Source: JADKIH01 sp031367345 (GTDB lineage Bacteria > Bacteroidota > Bacteroidia > AKYH767-A > 2013-40CM-41-45). From it: a DNA stretch of 38,185 bases. Of this stretch, positions 24,746-31,558 are shown in pieces (the stretch's first letter is position 1; each line of letters begins with the position of its first letter). A program made the position numbers and the translations under genes. Under the pieces are notes generated by a model. It was given only the letters and a program-made list of their open reading frames with translations. It did no database searches and was not told the DNA's origin. Where the stretch lies: assembly GCA_031367345.1 (NCBI GenBank), contig JANLPR010000064.1, positions 1 to 38,185 of the forward strand, given 5' to 3'.

Positions 24746-25438
24746 TTACGAATTTATTAAACCAAAGAGCGATTCAAAAATTATTCTACCATCTGTATTC
24801 CCTAGTATAGAGTTAGCTGCTCGTTCAGGATGAGGCATCATTCCAAAAACGTTTTTCCCTTCATTACAAATTGCAGCAATATTATCTTTTGTGCCGTTTG
24901 GATTCGACTCAGGAGTAAAATTTCCCTCTTCATCGCAATACTTAAATAGAATCTGATCATTCGAATACATCGTTTTCAATGTTTCTTCATCAGCAAAGAA
25001 ATTTCCTTCGCCGTGCGCAATTGGAATTTTTAAAACAGCATTTGAATCGACAGACATTGATAACAACGAATCGTTATTTACTGTTCGAATAAAAGTATTC
25101 TTACATATAAATTGATGATGAACATTGTGCAATAAAACTCCGGGTAACAATCCTGATTCACATAAAATTTGGAAACCATTACAAACTCCAAAAACAAATC
25201 CACCATTGTTTGCAAAATCAATAACAGCTTTCATGATTGGTGAGAAACGTGCAATCGCCCCTGATCTTAAATAATCACCAAAGCTGAATCCGCCGGGCAA
25301 AATAATAAAATCACAACCTTGTAAATCATTGTCTTTATGCCAAAGTTTAATTACGTTCAACCGTAATACATCTTTTAGCACATGAACCATATCCTCATCA
25401 CAGTTCGATCCCGGAAAAACTATTACACCAATTTTCAT
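24746..25438 (-). CDS. purQ: Phosphoribosylformylglycinamidine synthase, glutaminase subunit PurQ
   Basis: 230 aa. Supplies ammonia from glutamine to PurL for the fourth step of de novo purine synthesis (FGAR to FGAM), in the cytoplasm. Class I glutamine amidotransferase hallmarks are present: an opening IGVIVFPGSNCDED, an oxyanion region ILPGGFSFGDYLR, nucleophile C86 in GVCNGFQ, and the His/Glu pair in MMPHPERA. Length matches stand-alone PurQ. A separate PurQ implies a separate small-type PurL, and probably PurS, elsewhere; many Bacteroidota instead have a fused PurL. No other pur gene is nearby, so this is an isolated biosynthetic gene. The bidirectional terminator follows 21 bases after the stop. 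Confidence 0.95.
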   Translation of the reverse strand: MKIGVIVFPGSNCDEDMVHVLKDVLRLNVIKLWHKDNDLQGCDFIILPGGFSFGDYLRSGAIARFSPIMKAVIDFANNGGFVFGVCNGFQILCESGLLPGVLLHNVHHQFICKNTFIRTVNNDSLLSMSVDSNAVLKIPIAHGEGNFFADEETLKTMYSNDQILFKYCDEEGNFTPESNPNGTKDNIAAICNEGKNVFGMMPHPERAANSILGNTDGRIIFESLFGLINS

Positions 25439-25492
25439 CTGGTGAAGGTACAGAGTTGAATTTGTTTTCTATAAATCTTTTCATAATTTATT

Positions 25493-25527
25493 AAAAAAAA
25501 GAGGAACAAGTTTCCCTGTCCCTCTTT
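25493..25527 (-). terminator. Terminator of the ECF sigma factor gene
   Basis: On the minus strand AAAGAGGGACA pairs with TGTTCCTCTTT (one G-T pair), followed by a long T-run. It starts about 20 bases after the stop codon. Confidence 0.8.
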
Positions 25528-25548
25528 CCTAACCCTCAATCGTACATT

Positions 25549-26061
25549 TTATTGATTCTTATACGATTCAAGTTTTTGCATTAACTCTTTTCGTGCGTTG
25601 TGGATTCGCACTTTTACTGTGCCGAGTGGAATTTTTAAGCGTGTAGATATTTCTTCGTATTTATAGCCCTGAAAACTCAACATAAAAGGAGTCCTTAAAT
25701 TATCAGATAATTCTCCTAGTGCTAATGTTATATCTTTCATCACCAAATTTCCTTCACCTTCATTTCCTCGAGAAGAGACCGCAGAATTTAGATAATATTG
25801 GTCCTCTGTGTAATCATTAAAAATTCTAGATTTCATTGCTCTACGATATTTATTGATAAATATATTTTTCATCATCGTATAAAGCCATCCTTTTAAGTTA
25901 GTTCCCTCCGAAAACTTCTCCTCATTAATAAATGCTTTTAACATCGTGTCCTGAACCAGATCCTCCGCCTCTTCCATATCATGCGTCAACTTTATTGCAT
26001 AATTTTTTAATGGATTTGCTTCTAACGATACTTTGTTCTTGAATTCTTTTGTAGTTCTCAT
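25549..26061 (-). CDS. ECF-type RNA polymerase sigma factor
   Basis: 170 aa. Region 2 (about 20-85) contains EEAEDLVQDTMLKAF and NLKGWLYTMMKNIFINKYRR, the sigma-2 helices. Region 4 (about 110-165) contains LPFMLSF-like, YKYEEISTRLKIPLGTVKVRIHNARKEL-type helix-turn-helix features. It would direct RNA polymerase to a specific promoter set. No transmembrane anti-sigma gene follows. Start chosen at 26061 (MRTTKEFKNK); an in-frame ATG 39 bases upstream would add a tail not typical of the family, and a TAGTTTTG box lies just before it. The upstream neighbour on the same strand is a MerR/B12-binding regulator. In several Bacteroidota an ECF sigma factor and a MerR-type regulator accompany carotenoid genes, but none are present here. 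Confidence 0.92.
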   Translation of the reverse strand: MRTTKEFKNKVSLEANPLKNYAIKLTHDMEEAEDLVQDTMLKAFINEEKFSEGTNLKGWLYTMMKNIFINKYRRAMKSRIFNDYTEDQYYLNSAVSSRGNEGEGNLVMKDITLALGELSDNLRTPFMLSFQGYKYEEISTRLKIPLGTVKVRIHNARKELMQKLESYKNQ

Positions 26062-26097
26062 TTGTGTTTTGTTTAATGTTTTAAACAATTTCTTCCA

Positions 26098-26145
26098 CAA
26101 AACTAAGCACTAATCCAAAGAATTCCTAATAATTGTTTAATTATT
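26098..26145 (-). promoter_or_regulatory. Promoter box and inverted repeat upstream of the ECF sigma gene
   Basis: The minus strand carries TAGTTTTG (26098-26105), an exact TAnnTTTG match 36 bases before the chosen start. About 22 bases further upstream a palindrome AATAATT-GTTT-AATTATT spans 26128-26145. It contains an ATTGTTT word also found in the palindrome before the MerR-type gene. No TTTG at the usual distance, so the promoter may need an activator. Confidence 0.4.
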
Positions 26146-26207
26146 TTTATAGAAAAGTAAACAAAACAACAAATCGCTCATTACTCTTCAAAATCGTCGA
26201 TTTTAGT

Positions 26208-27080
26208 CTAACAGAACCGTTTCAATTCCTCGGGATGGGCAATTAATTTCATCTCTTTATGGATCATTGACTGATTCATTGTAAAAAATCGACCAGACAT
26301 TAATACTTTTGAGCTTGTAAAATTTGAATGGAGTTGTTCTAAAAGTTCTTGAGCAAAATTGATAGAAAACATCGAAGTTAAAGAGGTAAAAATAAAATCA
26401 GGCTTATAGCGCTCCCCAACTTTTATCACATCGTTCAAAGGAACATTTTGTCCTAAGTAAAGTGAATGATGCCCGGCTTGACGAATAATATAATTAGCAA
26501 ATAATAATCCTAACTCATGCGATTCCCCCTCAGGTAAAAATAAAAGAAACCTTCTTTCATCAGGTACTTTCTTTTTCGTTTGCCCATCAATTGCCACAAT
26601 CATTTTTTGTCTGATAATGACCGAAACAAAATGTTCGTATGCCGGATCTATTGCTCCTGTTTGCCACAACATTCCAACTGAATTTAGAAATGGAAAAATT
26701 ACATCCATCATGGTGTGTTCTAAACCTGACTGCAAAATACATGTAGACAATATTTTTTCGAAACTTTGTTCATCCAAATCTATCATTGCTGTTATCATCG
26801 ATTGAATATGCATCGGATCTTTTTCCGAGCTCAATGAATAACTCAATGCTAATTCACTAATTTCTTTTGGTGACATTTTGGTAATGCCTGAAATTTTGAG
26901 ACCATTTTGATTTAAGAGCGAAATATTCAACAATAATTTTAAATCGTCGTCGTCGTAAAAACGAATATTCGTTTCAGTCCGCTTTGGAACAGGAATAGAA
27001 TAACGCTGTTCCCAAATCCGTAGCGTATGTGCCTTAATTCCTGTTAATAGCTCTATGTCTTTGATAGAATAGGTTCCCAT
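26208..27080 (-). CDS. MerR-family regulator with cobalamin-binding domain (CarH/LitR-like)
   Basis: 290 aa. N-terminal MerR winged helix, about 1-70 (YSIKDIELLTGIKAHTLRIWEQRY). A four-helix domain follows (about 85-165) and a Rossmann-type B12-binding domain (about 175-290). The CarH signature W-x9-EH is present (W139, E149, H150), and the cobalamin ligand motif reads ESHELG with H188. CarH/LitR proteins use adenosylcobalamin to sense light and typically repress carotenoid or stress genes. In Thermus CarH the residue after the Trp is a His that ligates cobalt after photolysis; here it is Q140, so the light response may differ. Start at 27080 (MGTYSIKD), not at the ATG 24 bases upstream, because the former begins the HTH normally. 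A perfect palindrome lies 10 bases upstream, suggesting autoregulation. Confidence 0.9.
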   Translation of the reverse strand: MGTYSIKDIELLTGIKAHTLRIWEQRYSIPVPKRTETNIRFYDDDDLKLLLNISLLNQNGLKISGITKMSPKEISELALSYSLSSEKDPMHIQSMITAMIDLDEQSFEKILSTCILQSGLEHTMMDVIFPFLNSVGMLWQTGAIDPAYEHFVSVIIRQKMIVAIDGQTKKKVPDERRFLLFLPEGESHELGLLFANYIIRQAGHHSLYLGQNVPLNDVIKVGERYKPDFIFTSLTSMFSINFAQELLEQLHSNFTSSKVLMSGRFFTMNQSMIHKEMKLIAHPEELKRFC

Positions 27081-27090
27081 ATTGAAAGAA

Positions 27091-27118
27091 AAAACAATAA
27101 TCAAGTGACTATTGTTTT
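27091..27118. promoter_or_regulatory. Perfect 9-bp palindrome, likely operator of the MerR/B12 regulator
   Basis: AAAACAATA (27091-27099) and TATTGTTTT (27110-27118) are exact reverse complements separated by 10 bases. It lies 10 bases before the start codon of the regulator and has no T-tail in the direction of the upstream genes' transcripts that would make a terminator likely, although an AT-rich one cannot be excluded. Confidence 0.55.
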
Positions 27119-27151
27119 AATAAAAATATTTTTTTACGATTTATTCCAGCA

Positions 27152-27499
27152 CTATTTTTTAAAAAAGCGCCTTGTAAGAACCTTCTGAAACTCGCGCTGA
27201 ATAATAAGTTCCGCCAATTGATGTGCAAAATCATCTGAATTACTTTCTTTGAGCAATCGTTTGAATGCCGGTTCAGGAATATCTATTTGGTATAATAATG
27301 CCTGAAAACCCAAGCGGTTAGTTCTGTACATTTCCATTAGTGCCGGTTCAATTTGTGCTACCAATTCAGTGTATGCCAGTAGTTCATTTCCACTAAATAC
27401 TACTTCTACCTTATGGATGCTAAAATCTCGGATTACCTGAGCCGCAGTTTCTCTAATTATCTCTAGATCTGTTCTGAATTTTTCCGGCGTACTTTCCAT
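27152..27499 (-). CDS. Conserved-looking protein of unknown function, paired with a ferredoxin
   Basis: 115 aa, soluble, no signal peptide, no cysteine and mostly helical by eye. An acidic N-terminal half (RTDLEIIRETAAQVIRDF) is followed by a central beta-like stretch (KVEVVFSG) and a basic C-terminal end (FQKVLTRRFFKK). I do not recognise the family. It begins only 5 bases after the stop codon of the ferredoxin gene upstream, so the two should be translated from one mRNA. It ends 71 bases before the MerR/B12 regulator, which has its own palindrome and probably its own promoter. Confidence 0.8.
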   Translation of the reverse strand: MESTPEKFRTDLEIIRETAAQVIRDFSIHKVEVVFSGNELLAYTELVAQIEPALMEMYRTNRLGFQALLYQIDIPEPAFKRLLKESNSDDFAHQLAELIIQREFQKVLTRRFFKK

Positions 27500-27504
27500 T
27501 TCTA

Positions 27505-27819
27505 TTATTCCCCTGTTTCTATAACTAGCCGCTTAACTGGTCGGTCGTTCAGTATATGATCATCAATAATCTGAGAAATATCACTTTCTTGTACTCCTCC
27601 GTAAAATACACCTTCCGGATAAACGACCAGCGATGGGCCATGTTCACACATATCTAGACAACCGGATTTTTGAGCACGAATGGGGAAATCAATTGAACGT
27701 TCTTTCAACTGCTTCTTAAACTCTCTCACCAAATTCAATCCGCATTCTTCACCACATGATTTACGTTGATCCGGACCACGTTGATTGGTACAAATAAAAA
27801 TATGTTTTTTATATTTCAT
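27505..27819 (-). CDS. Thioredoxin-like [2Fe-2S] ferredoxin
   Basis: 104 aa. Small cytoplasmic iron-sulphur protein of the thioredoxin-fold ferredoxin family. The opening KKHIFICTNQR is characteristic. C10, C22, C54 and C58 match the four cluster ligands of the Aquifex-type protein in spacing; C26 is extra. The end of the domain, VVYPEGVFYGGV, is also typical. It probably carries electrons to an enzyme I cannot identify from the context. First gene of a two-gene unit with the 115-aa unknown downstream (5-base gap). A TATATTTG box ends 4 bases before the ATG, so the message may be leaderless. Faces away from the DUF421 gene. Confidence 0.9.
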   Translation of the reverse strand: MKYKKHIFICTNQRGPDQRKSCGEECGLNLVREFKKQLKERSIDFPIRAQKSGCLDMCEHGPSLVVYPEGVFYGGVQESDISQIIDDHILNDRPVKRLVIETGE

Positions 27820-27823
27820 TGGT

Positions 27824-27831
27824 CAAATATA
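27824..27831 (-). promoter_or_regulatory. Candidate -7 box directly in front of the ferredoxin gene
   Basis: The minus strand reads TATATTTG, then ACCA, then ATG. This is the same box-to-start spacing (4 bases) as before the YkgJ-family gene. No TTTG element is seen at the usual distance. Confidence 0.45.
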
Positions 27832-27859
27832 GCCAAACTATTATTAATCTTACATCCTT

Positions 27860-28366
27860 ATGATCCATCCTTATTTAGAAATTATTTTACGAAGCGTAGT
27901 TGTTTATGTAGTTATTGTTATCGGCATTCGCATTTTCGGCAAAAAAGAATTATCGCAATTATCCATCATCGATCTGGTCTTTATTTTACTTATCAGCAAT
28001 TCCGTTCAAAACGCTATGGTTGGCTCTGACAGTACTTTACAAGGCGGACTAATTGCAGCAGGCTCTTTGTTTGTAGTTAATTTTTTACTGAAGCAATTGC
28101 TCTTCCGACAAAAATCGATCAGTTCTTTTATTCAAGGAGATCCGGTCATGTTAATACTGCATGGAAATGTTATTGAAAAAAATCTTCAACGAGAAAAAAT
28201 AACTTTAGAGGAATTAGAAGCTGTCGTTCGAGAACATGGTGTTGAAACGATCGATGATGTTAGCCTTGCTATTCTTGAAGTAGATGGAAATATCAGTATT
28301 TTGTCCGATAGTTTTAAAAAACATACCAAACGAAAAAGAAAAATACACAAGTCGTTGACAATTTAG
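27860..28366 (+). CDS. DUF421 (YetF-like) membrane protein
   Basis: 168 aa. Two or three hydrophobic helices (about 8-27, 38-55 and 60-80) are followed by a cytoplasmic alpha/beta domain. Recognisable family words are RIFGKKELSQLSIIDLVFILLISNSVQNAM and the C-terminal GNVIEKNL-x-REKITLEELEAVVREHG (cited here only as position markers at about 25-53 and 101-130). The family includes Bacillus YetF and spore-germination YrbG/YkjA-type proteins; function unknown. It ends in a basic tail (KKHTKRKRKIHK). The gene stands alone on the plus strand, divergent from the ferredoxin gene with 40 bases between the starts. Confidence 0.9.
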   Translation: MIHPYLEIILRSVVVYVVIVIGIRIFGKKELSQLSIIDLVFILLISNSVQNAMVGSDSTLQGGLIAAGSLFVVNFLLKQLLFRQKSISSFIQGDPVMLILHGNVIEKNLQREKITLEELEAVVREHGVETIDDVSLAILEVDGNISILSDSFKKHTKRKRKIHKSLTI

Positions 28367-28632
28367 ATTCATCTTTCGATTGATAATTTCAATTGAGAAT
28401 TTATCTTTCTAATCGTTATTAGTAGGGAAAGAAAGTAAGAAGAATTGTTGAAAAGCAATTGCGAATACTCCATCACAAAAGGCTTCGAGGCGCGCATTTG
28501 AATTTGTTTCTGACATCTGATTTCTATTTGAAGATTAACAATTGCACTTCTTAGAATATTCAGTAATAATTTCTTAAACAAAAGGAAAGGAAAAAATATA
28601 AAAACACTCGACTTATTTTTTATTTAATATAA
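28367..28632. other. Intergenic region without recognised content
   Basis: No signal of a gene. A 70-codon minus frame (28369-28581) lacks any recognisable feature and ends in low-complexity DNA resembling the AATTGAGAATT arrays seen elsewhere in the window. Confidence 0.4.
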
Positions 28633-28673
28633 GCAAGTACATGCAATCTCAAAATCAGATTGTATGTACTTGC
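28633..28673. terminator. Long hairpin after the duplicated-domain lipoprotein gene
   Basis: A 17-bp stem runs from GCAAGTACATGCAATCT (28633-28649) to AGATTGTATGTACTTGC (28657-28673) around a 7-base loop, with one imperfect pair. It lies 11 bases past the minus-strand stop at 28685 and is followed by T-rich sequence in both directions. Confidence 0.75.
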
Positions 28674-28684
28674 TCATTTATTTT

Positions 28685-29386
28685 TTAGTCTGCTGTTGTA
28701 TAAAAAGTAATTTGTGGTTTACCTTCAACACCGGCATCTGTCATTAATTGCTTTAAAGCCGGATCGCTCATTCTTGCTTTTGCCTTTGCCATATCTGTTA
28801 TATCGAAAATAATATAAACCATATTTGGATCGTCATTTCCTCGAGCTAACAATACATCTACTAAGCCAAATGTAGCTCGTGTCGCCGTTCCTTCTGAATC
28901 ATAAACTTTCACCCATGCATCAAAATCTTTTACCTTATGCTTAATTGAAACCCATTGCTTTTCTTTTGAATCAGCATTAAATCGGATTACATGCTGATAC
29001 GAAATATCAGGCTTCGTCATTACACCATTCTTTTGCATTATATCTTTCAATCGTGGATTATTAGCAAAATCTTTTGCCTTCTGTACATCAGCTGCCTTTA
29101 AGAAAATAGCCAGGCTATTAGCATTATCCATTCCTCTACCTATCACAATAAATTCTAGTCCACTTGCTATTCGGTTGGTAGAATCGGTATTAAAACCCGG
29201 TCTCCACTTGTCATAATTTTTTACTGTATGGTCTATTTCAACTATATCGAATGGTTGAAACTCCGCTTTCTTCTCAACGACTTTTACGGTGTCTGCCGGT
29301 GGCGGAGTGGCAGTCTTTTCATTGTTATTGCTACAAGATGTGAGCCCGAGAGCTACCATAGAAAAACCAAATAGAATTTTTTTCAT
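28685..29386 (-). CDS. Lipoprotein with two tandem copies of a roughly 90-aa alpha/beta domain
   Basis: 233 aa. Lipoprotein signal with lipobox LTSC (C18), then a proline/threonine/lysine linker to about 45. Two homologous domains follow, at about 47-137 and 144-233. They align as IDHTVKNYDKW with IKHKVKDFDAW, FIVIGRGMDNAN with DVLLARGNDDPN, LAIFLKAADVQKAKDFANNP with YIIFDITDMAKAKARMSDP, and KDIMQKNGVMTKP with KQLMTDAGVEGKP. The pattern resembles a ferredoxin-like dimeric alpha/beta barrel, so the duplicated chain could form one barrel by itself. Function unknown; no catalytic residues can be named. It should be anchored in the periplasmic face of a membrane. It is followed by a hairpin terminator. 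Confidence 0.85.
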   Translation of the reverse strand: MKKILFGFSMVALGLTSCSNNNEKTATPPPADTVKVVEKKAEFQPFDIVEIDHTVKNYDKWRPGFNTDSTNRIASGLEFIVIGRGMDNANSLAIFLKAADVQKAKDFANNPRLKDIMQKNGVMTKPDISYQHVIRFNADSKEKQWVSIKHKVKDFDAWVKVYDSEGTATRATFGLVDVLLARGNDDPNMVYIIFDITDMAKAKARMSDPALKQLMTDAGVEGKPQITFYTTAD

Positions 29387-29560
29387 TTTATAATTTTTAA
29401 ATTGCGCTTACTCTATTCGGTTTTCAGCTTCCCCGATATTTTTATTACTAATCTATTTTAAAATTCGCTCGATAATCTATAGTTCTATTCAAATTAAGTA
29501 ATAGCCTAAATATTCACTCTCACTATTAAATATAAATTGTGAGTAGTTATTAATTAAAAA

Positions 29561-30469
29561 TTACTGAATGCAAACTACTTTAGATGAATAGAAATTATTT
29601 CGTTTATCCATTGCAATCAAAGTATATATTCCGCTTGACAGATAATCAATTTTAAAGGAATTTCCGACTGTTTCTTTAAATATAAATATAGGAATCCCTA
29701 TTGAATTATAAATTGATATTGATTTAAATTCTTCACCATACAATTCAATTTTAAAACTTCCAATTGAAGGATTAGGTGAAATGGAAATTAGTTTTTTACT
29801 AAATGGTTGTATGAATGTTGAATTGATCAAACTACATTGAATACTAGTATCCGGATAAAGTGGATGACTGTCTTGACTAAAGCACAAAAGACTATATCCT
29901 CCTGCATCAACTACATTTCCGGGCGACATTTCTAAAAGACCAAAAGTTGAACCTACTCCTTCAATAATTGAAATTTGATATCCTTGATTTATATTCCATC
30001 GTTTACGATAATCTGAACCAATTAATAAACTATCGATACTTTGTACCACATCTTCATAGCCCTGATTCTCGGTAAATCCTCGCACTGTATCTCCTACGTT
30101 CAAGTTAAAATCATACAACAATTCTTCTACAGATGAATTTGCGGGAACAATGTAAACTTTCCGCACACTCGTATCTTGCCTGATAGCTCCTCTGTAAAAA
30201 TTAATAGCACCACTAGTCGAACCACAACTTCCTGTAGAAAACGATTCGATATAACTAGTTGTCAGTTTGTGATAGGTGAGCGAATTAATAGATGTATCAT
30301 TTGAAAAAGAAATAGAATAATTTTCGTTAGCTATTCCTGCCCAATTGCAATTCAGCCAAAAATTAATATTCCAAACTGCATTACTCTCCGGAAATGGATG
30401 ATATAAATTTGTTTGTCCGGTAACAGACAGATTAATAATAATAAAAAAGCAAACAATAATTTGTTTCAT
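29561..30469 (-). CDS. Secreted T9SS cargo protein, paralogue of the 8478 gene product
   Basis: 302 aa. Signal peptide 1-19 (VTGQ). The body has the ordered words of the family seen at 8478-9518: VRKVYIVPANSSVEELLYDF, a VGDTV turn, SIDSLLIGSDYRKRW, IIEGVGSTFGLL, LLCFSQDS and a C-terminal Cys. It ends in a T9SS type A sorting domain (LISISPNPSIGSF, then GIYTLIA and SKVVCIQ). The function is unknown; this is a frequent secreted family in Bacteroidota. The promoter is one of the best in the window (TTTG-N18-TAAATTTG, 30535-30564), 65 bases upstream of the start. No clear terminator before the lipoprotein gene downstream (175-base gap). Confidence 0.87.
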   Translation of the reverse strand: MKQIIVCFFIIINLSVTGQTNLYHPFPESNAVWNINFWLNCNWAGIANENYSISFSNDTSINSLTYHKLTTSYIESFSTGSCGSTSGAINFYRGAIRQDTSVRKVYIVPANSSVEELLYDFNLNVGDTVRGFTENQGYEDVVQSIDSLLIGSDYRKRWNINQGYQISIIEGVGSTFGLLEMSPGNVVDAGGYSLLCFSQDSHPLYPDTSIQCSLINSTFIQPFSKKLISISPNPSIGSFKIELYGEEFKSISIYNSIGIPIFIFKETVGNSFKIDYLSSGIYTLIAMDKRNNFYSSKVVCIQ

Positions 30470-30534
30470 TTCAATTCTATTTGATGCCGTAATCTTTCTT
30501 GCTACTACGAATCTCCAAAAACTTTATTACGAAT

Positions 30535-30564
30535 CAAATTTATCAATAAAAGAATAAAAACAAA
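30535..30564 (-). promoter_or_regulatory. Predicted promoter of the T9SS gene at 29561
   Basis: On the minus strand TTTG (30561-30564), an 18-base spacer and TAAATTTG (30535-30542) give an exact match to the Bacteroidota consensus, with a leader of about 60 bases. Confidence 0.7.
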
Positions 30565-30659
30565 GCGTTATTTAAAAAGAGTACAACAACAACTCTACAC
30601 TAATAAAAGAGTAGGTAATTTCGATTGATATAAAAGAAGTGTACATTTTTTTATTAAAA

Positions 30660-30695
30660 ACCGACAAAATTTACCTTTCGCCAAATTTTGTCGGT
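30660..30695 (-). terminator. Terminator of the small gene at 30709
   Basis: ACCGACAAAATTT (30660-30672) pairs perfectly with AAATTTTGTCGGT (30683-30695) around 10 bases. A T-run follows on the minus strand. Confidence 0.9.
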
Positions 30696-30708
30696 CCATT
30701 ACTACACC

Positions 30709-31071
30709 TTAATGATGCAATACATGAGCTATCTGAGAGTCAATAACCAATTCAGGTAATTCACCTTTCGGCGGACTTGTTAAGTCTACACCATGAATTT
30801 CTTTAACTTCTTTTGCAAACCACTTAGTAAAAGCATCATTTCCCTCGCCAAATTTTTTGAAAGCTTCTTCAGGATTTTCACCTTCCAATGTCACAACCAC
30901 TAGATCACCTACAGGAGTTTTTTGATAGAATGTTTTTTCTCTAACATTCAATTTTTTTCTCGACTCATTAAAACTGTCAAAATAAGTCGTGTTTAGCTCT
31001 TCACTGAACTTACGCCATTGAGCTGTTTTTCCGGGCAGAATTGGAACTGCCATTGCAAATAATGTTTTCAT
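30709..31071 (-). CDS. Small soluble alpha/beta protein, possibly ABM/DUF6176-like
   Basis: 120 aa, no signal peptide. The sequence order, a first strand FAMAVPILPGK, a helix with QWRKFSEELN, a second strand TFYQKTPVGDLVVVTLEG and a helix EEAFKKFGEGNDAFTKWFAKEV, is that of a small ferredoxin-like (antibiotic monooxygenase-type) domain. The phrase GDLVVVTLEG-x-PEEAF is familiar from uncharacterised proteins of this kind (DUF6176-like), but I am not certain of the family name. Possibly a small enzyme or ligand-binding dimer. It has its own promoter with an adjacent inverted repeat (31119-31164) and its own terminator, so it is a single-gene unit. Confidence 0.78.
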   Translation of the reverse strand: MKTLFAMAVPILPGKTAQWRKFSEELNTTYFDSFNESRKKLNVREKTFYQKTPVGDLVVVTLEGENPEEAFKKFGEGNDAFTKWFAKEVKEIHGVDLTSPPKGELPELVIDSQIAHVLHH

Positions 31072-31118
31072 TTTCTGTTTGTTTAAAAATTAAAATTGAA
31101 ATAATTTAATACAACAGA

Positions 31119-31164
31119 TAAAGGTAGAAATGAATAGATGTCCAAGTTCAACTTTTCGTTGAAC
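31119..31164 (-). promoter_or_regulatory. Promoter and adjacent operator-like palindrome of the gene at 30709
   Basis: On the minus strand a TTG element (31143-31145) is followed after 16 bases by TACCTTTA (31119-31126). Abutting the upstream side is a perfect inverted repeat, GTTCAAC-TTTTC-GTTGAAC (31146-31164). Its position just upstream of the promoter fits a regulator site. Confidence 0.5.
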
Positions 31165-31288
31165 ACATCTAATAACTCGCTAAAGGCTTATAAATTGCTG
31201 CCAGATATTTTTCTTAACAATTGAAAAACAACTTTCACGCTTGAACATTAGGTAAAAACACAATTGCGTTTAAGCCTTTTATTTCCGA
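31165..31288. other. Short intergenic stretch after the Lmo0937-type gene
   Basis: AT-rich and without a recognised gene. I see no strong terminator for the gene ending at 31289. Confidence 0.35.
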
Positions 31289-31447
31289 CTACTTAATAAT
31301 TTTATTTCCGGAAATTACTCTCAACAAAACTGCAATTACTGCAATAACTAAAAGCACATGAATTATTCCTCCTGCACTGTATGCGAAAAAACCGATAGCC
31401 CAACTAAGGAGCAAAATTACTGCGACTACATAAAGAAGATTTCCCAT
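31289..31447 (-). CDS. Lmo0937-family mini membrane protein (copy 1)
   Basis: 52 aa, beginning MGNLLYVVAVILLLSWAIG. Two membrane helices (about 4-22 and 28-43) are separated by the conserved glycine turn YSAGGIIH, and the end is RVISGNKIIK. It matches the small Lmo0937-type membrane protein family that is widespread in Bacteroidota and Firmicutes and often lies among stress genes; molecular role unknown. Its close paralogue is at 34361-34522, sharing MGNLLY, the glycine turn with IIH/LIH, and RVISG. It has its own promoter (31492-31555) of the type shared by the cluster. Short enough to be missed by gene callers. Confidence 0.88.
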   Translation of the reverse strand: MGNLLYVVAVILLLSWAIGFFAYSAGGIIHVLLVIAVIAVLLRVISGNKIIK

Positions 31448-31491
31448 ACTATTTATTTAAAAAAATTAATTTAAATTGAATTACTACACCA

Positions 31492-31555
31492 CAAATCTAT
31501 TAATCAATGTGAATAAAACGTTACATAATATTCTAAATTTCTTATATGATTCACA
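31492..31555 (-). promoter_or_regulatory. Shared-design promoter A, before Lmo0937-type copy 1
   Basis: On the minus strand the box TAGATTTG (31492-31499) is an exact TAnnTTTG match, 44 bases before the ATG. In place of a TTTG element, plus-strand direct repeats GTTACA (31520-31525) and CTTATA (31541-31546) lie 21 bases apart. The outer one continues TGATTCACA to 31555. Spacing from box to inner repeat is 20 bases. Confidence 0.6.
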
Positions 31556-31558
31556 GTT

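Noticed and set aside
28369..28581. 70-codon minus-strand frame after DUF421
   Set aside because: Overlaps low-complexity DNA at its end, no recognisable feature, and would directly abut the convergent DUF421 stop.
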